Assembly (NCBI GenBank): GCA_027061995.1
Contig: JAMOUT010000099.1
Location: 1-20,800 of the forward strand
Length of the DNA: 20,800 nt
Source of the DNA: Candidatus Aminicenantota bacterium
Lineage (GTDB): Bacteria > Acidobacteriota > Aminicenantia > JAMOAD01
Direction: 5' to 3'
The notes under the pieces were generated by a model that saw only the letters and a program-made list of their open reading frames with translations, made no database searches and was not told where the DNA came from. This document shows, piece after piece, positions 16,101-20,800 of this stretch. The translations under genes and the position numbers were made by a program. Positions within the stretch are counted from its first letter, which is position 1. Each line of letters begins with the position of its first letter.

Positions 16101-17483
16101 ATCATATCTTTTAGGATTAAAGAACAAATTATGAAAATAGATTCTTGCTTGATCAGAGTGGAAAGGTTCTCCGGGTCTTAATTGCTTGAATATAAAATTA
16201 TATGCATCTTCCACCATTTTAATAGTATCTTTTCTCAGTGTATTGATAAGATAAGTTCCTATCTCATCCTTTTCGGGAAAAAATATTTCAAACTCTTCCC
16301 CTTTAACAGATAAAAAATCAAGCCCTATATCATCGATATAATCACCTATTTCAAGTTCAACTCCGGCTTTTTTAGCCACAAGAGCGGCGCCCTTTAAATC
16401 ATCTCTACTCAAAGCGATATATTCAATACCTATCTTCTTTAATTTTTTATAGAGTTCCTTATTAAGCTTGGCACCTTTCTTGGCTATAACCTCTTTTGTA
16501 TCAGGATCCACTATTTTCTGATCAATCGTTTTTTCCTCTTTTGCACTTTTTGTTAGCAGATGTTCGCTAAATTTCCAAAAATATTTTTCTCCCTGCTTCT
16601 TGACCTTGAAAGTTTTATAGAATTTTCTTACTATCTCACTATCATCTTCCAATTTTATCGCTCTTAAAAGTGTTGTAATGGGAATTTTCTTTTTCTCGTT
16701 AATTCTTGCAAAAAGAATATTCTTTTTATCAATAACAAATTCTAATTTTGCACCTCTGTGAGCCATAATCACCGCTTTTAAATCTTTCTTATACTGATCC
16801 TTTTTCTCCTTACTTTTCTTATCTCTGTGAAAAATAACTCCCGGAGCCTGATGAAGTTGATTAACTATAACTCTCTCGGTTCCATTAATAATAAAAGAAC
16901 CACTCTCCGTCATTATAGGGATTTCTCCGAAATATATATCTCCCTGTTCTTTGATTTCCCTATGTCCGGCACCTTCTTCTTCCTCTACAATCAATCTGAG
17001 TTTGACATAAAGCGGTATCGAATAAGTATATCCCTTATCAATACATTCTTCGGGGGAATGTGATAGTTTTAAACCAACCCTTGTTCCGCATTTGTCACAT
17101 GTGGGATATTCAAAATCACCTTTCTTTCCGCACGAAGGACAGACTGTCTCCTGCCCGGGAACGACATCCATGGGTAACGGATTTCCGCAATGTTTACAAA
17201 CCGGTCTGGCATTTTCAACACCGGTAAGTTTTCCGCATTTACAACTCCATTTCCCGAGATTATATTCAACGAATTCAAGAGATGCGGTTTCCTTGAAATT
17301 TTTAATAGGAAATATTTTTTCAAAAGCAGCTTGTATTCCGATTTTTTTCCTCTCGTGAGGAAGTTCCTTCATTTGAAGAAATTTATCATAACTTTCCTTC
17401 GGAAGTTTGATAAGGTCATCGACAGGAAGCAAAAAACTGGTTTTCCTAAAAGTTTTTCTTTCTAAATATGGATTTTTTTCCAT
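13158..17483 (-). CDS. rpoB: RNA polymerase beta subunit with N-terminal zinc-ribbon insertion
   Basis: A 1441-residue catalytic subunit. Standard landmarks are [10 protein letters not shown] (69-77), [16 protein letters not shown] (149-164), the rifampicin region [30 protein letters not shown] (575-604), [12 protein letters not shown] in the active-site region, and the C-terminal clamp segment [26 protein letters not shown]. Rifampicin-contacting positions are of the sensitive type: Asp583, His593 and Ser598, equivalent to E. coli 516, 526 and 531. Odd: between LGKW and SPEEC, residues about 79-140 form an insertion with Cys81, 83, 96, 99, 115, 118, 129 and 132, arranged as two zinc ribbons. 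Other bacterial beta subunits that I know have a short connection here. AGAGG precedes the ATG. An 81-bp AT-rich spacer separates it from rplL. Confidence 0.97.
   Translation of the reverse strand: [1441 protein letters not shown]
17088..17243 (-). other. Segment of rpoB encoding two tandem zinc ribbons
   Basis: It encodes residues 81-132 of beta. The first unit is C-x-C-x12-C-x2-C (Cys81/83/96/99) and the second C-x2-C-x10-C-x2-C (Cys115/118/129/132), each with glycine after the outer cysteine knuckles. Spacing and knuckle sequence (CKCGK, CKHCG, CPSCG, CDKCG) are those of zinc ribbons. The segment is in frame and flanked by normal beta sequence. Confidence 0.85.
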
Positions 17484-17564
17484 TTTTCCTCTTTAAATAA
17501 AAAATAGTTGTTTTTTTTAAAATATAATTGTTTACAAATTTTGTTAAATAGATTTATCAATTTA
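17484..17564 (-). other. AT-rich spacer between rplL and rpoB
   Basis: An 81-bp spacer without a gene. In E. coli the equivalent gap contains an attenuator and an RNase III site. Here I see no GC-rich hairpin. There is only an imperfect AT-only palindrome (AACAAAATTTGT within TTTAACAAAATTTGTAAA, about 17530-17547) and the rpoB ribosome-binding site. Confidence 0.3.
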
Positions 17565-17957
17565 CTATTTGATTTCTACTTTTGCTCCTACCTCTTCAAA
17601 TTTAGCTTTGATTTTTTCCGCATCCTCTTTTGATACACCTTCGGCAACTTTGCTACCGGGTGCCTCGTCAACCAATGCTTTCGCTTCTTTGAGCCCCAAG
17701 CTTGTAACTTCTCTAACAGCTTTAATAACATTAATCTTTTTAGGACCAACCTCAGTAATTACAACATCAAATTCGGTTTTCTCCTCGGCTTCTTCCTGAG
17801 CAGCTTGTCCGCCTGCGGCAGGCATCATTCCGACTGGCATTGCTGCTGCGGCTTCAATACCGTATCTTTCCTCGAATTCTTTAATGTACTCAACCAACTC
17901 AAGTACTGTTAATTTGTCAAGATGTTTGAAAAAATCTTCTTTTGTTATTTCTGGCAT
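17565..17957 (-). CDS. rplL: Ribosomal protein L7/L12 (bL12)
   Basis: A 130-residue stalk protein that recruits translation factors to the ribosome. The N-terminal dimerisation helices (about 1-38) include [19 protein letters not shown] flexible Ala/Gly/Met-rich hinge follows (about 38-60), then the factor-binding C-terminal domain with [24 protein letters not shown] and the ending VGAKVEIK. The ATG lies one base after the rplJ stop, with an AAGGAGG site inside the end of rplJ, so expression is coupled. Because several L12 copies assemble per L10, this strong site makes sense. Length is slightly above the usual 120-128. Confidence 0.97.
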   Translation of the reverse strand: MPEITKEDFFKHLDKLTVLELVEYIKEFEERYGIEAAAAMPVGMMPAAGGQAAQEEAEEKTEFDVVITEVGPKKINVIKAVREVTSLGLKEAKALVDEAPGSKVAEGVSKEDAEKIKAKFEEVGAKVEIK

Positions 17958-18479
17958 TTATTTTTCCTCCTTTTTATTTTTTAATTGATTTAATAATAAT
18001 CCGTAATTTTGTAATGGTGCTCTCAAATTCATAAGGAATTTTCTGAGTGGTGCAACCATTAGTCCCGCAAACTGCGCAAGGAGAACCTCTCTCGAAGGCA
18101 GCTTAGCTATAGCTTCAGCTTGTTCCCTTGTAACTTTCTTACCTTCAACCAAACCCGCTTTTACATCAATTTTACCTGTCTCTTTGTGAAATTCAAATAA
18201 TACTTTTGCCACATCAATAAAATTATCTTTCGAATAAGCCATTGCAGTTGTATTTTGCAAAACCTCGACAGGAAATTCGGGGAAATCATCACCAACCGCT
18301 TTTTTAACAAGAGTATTTTTTACAACTCTCATCCTTGAACCTGTTTCTTTGATTTTATCCCTTAATTCCGAAATTTCCGCAACCGAAAGATTATTGAATG
18401 TCAGCAAAAATATACCATTACTATCTTCAATAATATTTCGCAACTCTTTAACAACATTAATTTTTACTTCTTTTCTCAT
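17958..18479 (-). CDS. rplJ: Ribosomal protein L10 (uL10)
   Basis: A 173-residue base of the ribosomal stalk that binds 23S rRNA and carries L12 dimers. Visible family elements are SNGIFLLTFNNLSVAEISELR in the N-terminal domain, RMRVVKNTLVKKA (rRNA-binding region), the LPSREVLLAQFAGLMVAPLR segment and the C-terminal helix (about 150-173) for L12 binding. The start is supported by GGAAGG before the ATG. Only 12 bp separate it from rplA, leaving no intergenic room for the L10 autoregulatory leader found in many bacteria. Confidence 0.97.
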   Translation of the reverse strand: MRKEVKINVVKELRNIIEDSNGIFLLTFNNLSVAEISELRDKIKETGSRMRVVKNTLVKKAVGDDFPEFPVEVLQNTTAMAYSKDNFIDVAKVLFEFHKETGKIDVKAGLVEGKKVTREQAEAIAKLPSREVLLAQFAGLMVAPLRKFLMNLRAPLQNYGLLLNQLKNKKEEK

Positions 18480-18491
18480 TTTAACCTTCCC

Positions 18492-19214
18492 TTATTCTAT
18501 TGATAATAAATCAACTTCTACAGACGGAGTCATTGTAGCCGCAAGATAAACCTTTTGGATATATTTTCCTTTCGCACCTACAGGTTTCGCTTTTTGAACA
18601 GCTTCAAGAAATGCGGTGAAATTTTCAACCAAATTGTTTGTAGAAAAAGAAGCTTTTCCTATTCCCGCATGTAAATTCCCAGCTTTATCGACTTTAAACT
18701 GAACTTTACCGGCTTTTATCTCTTTAACGGCATTTTCAACTTCAAAAGTTACCGTTCCCGATTTAGGGCTTGGCATCAAACCTCTTGCTCCGAGAAGTTT
18801 ACCGAGTTTACCAACCTTTCTCATCACATCAGGTGTTGCCACGATAGCATCAAAATCAAGCCATCCGTCGGAAATCTTCTGAATCAAATCATCCTCTCCT
18901 ACAAAATCCGCTCCTGCGGCTTCGGCTTCCTTGACCTTTTCACCCGTAGCAATAACAACAACTTTAACCTGTTTGCCGGTTCCATGAGGAAGAACAGTAT
19001 ATCCTCTAACCATTTGATCCGAATATTTGGGGTCAACCCCGAGCCTCATTGCAACTTCCACTGTCTGGTCAAATTTAGCGGTCTCCTGGGCTATGTTTTT
19101 AATAACTTCTACAGCTTCATCCAACTTATATCTTCTATCCTCGATTTTATCAACTACGGCAAGATACTTTTTACCTCTTTTCCTTTGTTGTAAATTATTC
19201 TTTTTATCACTCAT
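18492..19214 (-). CDS. rplA: Ribosomal protein L1 (uL1)
   Basis: A 240-residue L1-stalk protein that helps move deacylated tRNA out of the E site. In several bacteria it is also a translational repressor of the rplK-rplA mRNA. The recognised core runs from the [12 protein letters not shown] start, through [17 protein letters not shown] and the [20 protein letters not shown] signature, to the [21 protein letters not shown] end. Length is close to the usual 230. The ATG overlaps the 3' end of rplK by 8 bases, so the pair is translationally coupled. I did not recognise an L1-binding mimic in the short nusG-rplK spacer. Confidence 0.97.
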   Translation of the reverse strand: MSDKKNNLQQRKRGKKYLAVVDKIEDRRYKLDEAVEVIKNIAQETAKFDQTVEVAMRLGVDPKYSDQMVRGYTVLPHGTGKQVKVVVIATGEKVKEAEAAGADFVGEDDLIQKISDGWLDFDAIVATPDVMRKVGKLGKLLGARGLMPSPKSGTVTFEVENAVKEIKAGKVQFKVDKAGNLHAGIGKASFSTNNLVENFTAFLEAVQKAKPVGAKGKYIQKVYLAATMTPSVEVDLLSIE

Positions 19215-19653
19215 TTTCTATCTCCACTCCCATTGATCTTGCTGTCCCCATTATAATTTTTTTAGCTTGTTCAAGATCATTGGTATTAAGATCACTCATT
19301 TTATATTTTGCTATCTCCTCAACATCCTTAACGGAAATCTTCCCAACCTTGTTCTTATTAGGCTCACCCGAACCTTTTGCAATCTTAGCGGCTTTTTTAA
19401 TAAGAACGGCGGCGGGTGTTGTTTTAATAACAAAATCAAAACTTCTGTCTTTATAAATATTAACAACCACGGGGACAGTAATACCCGGTTCCAATTTTGA
19501 TGTCTTATCATTAAATTGTTTTACAAAATCCATCAAACCAATACCGTAGGGACCCAACGCAGAACCAACCGGAGGAGCAGGTGTTGCCTGTCCGGCAGGT
19601 ATTTGCATCTTTACCTGAGCGGTTATTTCTTTTTTCTTCTTTTTCGGTGGCAT
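19207..19653 (-). CDS. rplK: Ribosomal protein L11 (uL11)
   Basis: A 148-residue protein of the GTPase-associated centre. The N-terminal domain begins [25 protein letters not shown] (about 14-39), the proline-rich thiostrepton-binding face. The C-terminal rRNA-binding domain has [22 protein letters not shown] and ends ARSMGVEI. A short lysine run (residues 4-8) extends the N-terminus slightly. AAGGAG lies six bases before the ATG. It starts 14 bp after the nusG stop. Confidence 0.97.
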   Translation of the reverse strand: MPPKKKKKEITAQVKMQIPAGQATPAPPVGSALGPYGIGLMDFVKQFNDKTSKLEPGITVPVVVNIYKDRSFDFVIKTTPAAVLIKKAAKIAKGSGEPNKNKVGKISVKDVEEIAKYKMSDLNTNDLEQAKKIIMGTARSMGVEIENE

Positions 19654-19667
19654 CTCATTCTCCTTTA

Positions 19668-20210
19668 TTATATCTTCTCAACCTGTAAAAAATCGAGCTC
19701 AACAGGTGTAGCCCGACCAAAAATTGTCACGGTTACTTTTAAAATTTGTTTTTTCTCATCAACATCTTCTATAATCCCGTTAAAATTCAAAAACGGGCCA
19801 TCTATGATTCTTATTGCTTCTCCCTTCTCATACTTATACTTTGGTCTCGGTGCTTTATCCGATGTTTCGATTTGAGAGAGAATCCTTTTCACTTCCCTCT
19901 CGGAAAGGGGGACCGGTTTACCCTCTACCCCGACAAATCCGGTAACTTTCGGAATATTTTTTAAGATATTCTGGTTTCTTTCGGTCAATTTCATATTAAT
20001 TATCACATAACCGGGGTAAGATCTTTTTGTGATTATTTTCTTCTCTCCACCTCTAACTTCTATTATCTTTTCAGTGGGCACAAGAATTTCTCCAATCTCA
20101 TCTTTCAATCCTTCTTTGTCTATCCTTTCTTTTATAGCCTTAGCTACAAACTCTTCCGAGCCGGTCATAGTATGAAGCACATACCATTTTTTATCTTCTA
20201 CAGAAGCCAT
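19668..20210 (-). CDS. nusG: Transcription termination/antitermination factor NusG
   Basis: A 180-residue factor that rides on RNA polymerase, modulates pausing and Rho, and links transcription to translation. The NGN domain starts KKWYVLHTMTGSEEFVA and contains RSYPGYVIINMKL and the VTGFVGV segment. The KOW domain (about 125-178) has GEAIRIIDGPFLNFNGIIEDVD and ends VELDFLQVEKI. ATG at 20210 is chosen over GTG at 20219 because the GTG lies within the AGGTGA ribosome-binding site. The gene follows secE directly and precedes rplK, the standard bacterial order. Confidence 0.97.
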   Translation of the reverse strand: MASVEDKKWYVLHTMTGSEEFVAKAIKERIDKEGLKDEIGEILVPTEKIIEVRGGEKKIITKRSYPGYVIINMKLTERNQNILKNIPKVTGFVGVEGKPVPLSEREVKRILSQIETSDKAPRPKYKYEKGEAIRIIDGPFLNFNGIIEDVDEKKQILKVTVTIFGRATPVELDFLQVEKI

Positions 20211-20215
20211 AAGAA

Positions 20216-20221
20216 TCACCT
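20216..20221 (-). promoter_or_regulatory. Ribosome-binding site deciding the nusG start
   Basis: AGGTGA lies five bases before the ATG at 20210 and overlaps the secE stop codon. The in-frame GTG at 20219 is part of this site. Confidence 0.65.
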
Positions 20222-20411
20222 AAAAAATATTTTTTAAATTTTGCACAAGCCACCCGAAAACAAGATCCATGGACCATAGGTAGAATCCGAAAAATACTAC
20301 AGCAATTAATACCAATATGGTGGTGGAATAAACTTCTTGCATGGATGGCCATGTAACTTTCTTAATCTCAGATTTAATTCCGTTTAAAAACTTTTTTGTT
20401 TTGTTTAACAA
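20220..20411 (-). CDS. secE: Preprotein translocase subunit SecE
   Basis: A 63-residue membrane protein that clamps SecY in the protein-export channel. It has the family layout: a basic amphipathic helix with FLNGIKSEIKKVTWPS (about 7-22, including the conserved K-x-V-T-W-P motif) and a single transmembrane helix (about 30-52). Two in-frame TTG codons are possible starts. The one at 20417 directly abuts AAGGAG, whereas the one at 20411 lies six bases from it, so 20411 is preferred; no ATG is available. It lies between tRNA-Trp and nusG, which is a common arrangement. Start choice is the main uncertainty. Confidence 0.9.
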   Translation of the reverse strand: MLNKTKKFLNGIKSEIKKVTWPSMQEVYSTTILVLIAVVFFGFYLWSMDLVFGWLVQNLKNIF

Positions 20412-20417
20412 GGTCAA

Positions 20418-20423
20418 CTCCTT
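20418..20423 (-). promoter_or_regulatory. Ribosome-binding site for secE
   Basis: AAGGAG, with six bases to the TTG at 20411 and none to the TTG at 20417. Spacing favours the former as initiator. Confidence 0.55.
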
Positions 20424-20434
20424 TTTTTAAAAAG

Positions 20435-20507
20435 CAGGCCAGGGAGGACTTGAACCCCCAGCCCTCGGTTTTGGAGACCGACGCTCTACCAATTGAGCTA
20501 CTGGCCT
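20435..20507 (-). tRNA. tRNA-Trp (CCA anticodon)
   Basis: Acceptor AGGCCAG/CTGGCCT, D stem GCTC/GAGC, anticodon stem TCGGT/ACCGA around CTCCAAA giving anticodon CCA, T arm with TTCAAGT, discriminator G as expected for Trp. The 3' CCA is not encoded (G is followed by CTTTTT). Its first two bases are also the last two bases of the rpmG stop codon. A tRNA-Trp between the tuf/rpmG and secE genes is seen in many bacteria. Confidence 0.97.
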
Positions 20508-20664
20508 ACTTAGATTCCTTGTGGAGAGTATGTTTACCACAAGTAGGGCAAAACTTTTTCAGTTCAAGCTTCCCTTTTGCATTTTTTCTATTTCTTGTTG
20601 TCGTATAGTTCTTATTTTTGCACTCGGTGCATTTTAAGTGAACTATAATTCGATTATCTGCCAT
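20506..20664 (-). CDS. rpmG: Ribosomal protein L33 (bL33)
   Basis: A 52-residue zinc-type L33 of the large subunit, translated from ATG at 20664 ([12 protein letters not shown]...) to TAG at 20508-20506. The four-cysteine pattern C12-x2-C15 and C39-x2-C42 (KCTEC and CPTCGK) marks the zinc-binding (C+) form. The basic middle, [20 protein letters not shown], is typical. An AAGAGG site precedes the start, and tuf ends 14 bp upstream. The TAG overlaps tRNA-Trp by two bases. Confidence 0.95.
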   Translation of the reverse strand: MADNRIIVHLKCTECKNKNYTTTRNRKNAKGKLELKKFCPTCGKHTLHKESK

Positions 20665-20678
20665 TATCTATGAACCTC

Positions 20679-20800
20679 TTATTCGATTATTTCTGTAACT
20701 GATCCAGCACCTATCGTTCTTCCACCCTCTCTGATAGCAAATCTCAGTCCTTTCTCCATTGCTATGGGTTTTATAAGACTTATCTCCATCTCAGTGTTAT
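20679..20800 (-). CDS. tuf: Elongation factor Tu, C-terminal end (rest outside window)
   Basis: The last 39 complete codons of EF-Tu, which delivers aminoacyl-tRNA to the ribosome. The fragment reads [37 protein letters not shown], the near-invariant domain III end of EF-Tu. The 5' part lies beyond the right edge. Position before rpmG, tRNA-Trp, secE and nusG is a standard bacterial order. Confidence 0.95.
   Translation of the reverse strand, partial: NTEMEISLIKPIAMEKGLRFAIREGGRTIGAGSVTEIIE

Noticed and set aside
17069-17140. Possibility that the cysteine-rich stretch in rpoB is a separate small zinc-finger gene or a frameshift artefact
   Set aside because: Reading frame is continuous with normal beta sequence on both sides, codon use looks the same, and total length accounts for the shift in the rifampicin region.
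1-20800. Mobile elements, CRISPR arrays, prophage, defence systems
   Set aside because: No transposase, integrase, regularly spaced repeats or known defence proteins were seen; all gene-sized regions are accounted for by housekeeping genes.

Overview
The window is bacterial chromosomal DNA, AT-rich by eye and densely packed with housekeeping genes. No phage, transposon, CRISPR or plasmid signature is visible. The organism is probably a Gram-negative-type bacterium. It encodes an exported two-PDZ HtrA protease and an AMIN-domain cell-wall amidase. Its RNA polymerase beta' subunit carries a large insertion in the trigger loop (about residues 945-1113), which is typical of many Gram-negative phyla. 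The unusual beta subunit and two enzymes with altered active sites suggest a poorly sampled lineage, but the sequence alone does not let me name a phylum.

Layout. Bases 1-2530 are on the plus strand: the end of queD, then queE (two steps of 7-deazaguanine/queuosine synthesis), then gltX behind its own likely promoter. From about 2570 to the right edge everything is on the minus strand, so the text order below is right to left. The right end is a translation/transcription supercluster: tuf (partial), rpmG, tRNA-Trp, secE, nusG, rplK, rplA, rplJ, rplL, rpoB, rpoC, rpoZ. It is followed by a strong TTGACA promoter and a stable-RNA block: tRNA-Val, tRNA-Asp and tmRNA (ssrA). Thirteen bases after the tmRNA a tight cell-envelope operon begins: N-acetylmuramoyl-L-alanine amidase, a membrane-anchored GerMN protein, glutamate racemase murI, and a hypoxanthine phosphoribosyltransferase-like gene. 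After a 265-bp gap with its own promoter comes htrA, translationally coupled to a dapF-like gene that ends convergently with gltX.

What stands out. (1) The RNA polymerase beta subunit has an N-terminal insertion of about 60 residues with eight cysteines arranged as two zinc ribbons. The first ribbon has the same C-x-C-x12-C-x2-C spacing as the canonical zinc-binding domain of beta' encoded next door. (2) The DapF-like protein has serine in place of both catalytic cysteines while the rest of the active-site framework is kept. (3) The Hpt-like protein has lysine in place of the proposed general-base aspartate of its PRPP loop and lacks the Ser-Tyr of the flexible loop. (4) tmRNA and tRNA genes sit directly upstream of, and possibly co-transcribed with, a peptidoglycan operon; the tmRNA tag is a short ANDFALAA. 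(5) The rpmG stop codon overlaps the first two bases of tRNA-Trp.

Several start codons were moved from the longest possible reading frame on the basis of Shine-Dalgarno spacing, overlaps with upstream genes, or the tmRNA boundary. These are the amidase, murI, hpt, dapF-like, nusG and secE genes.
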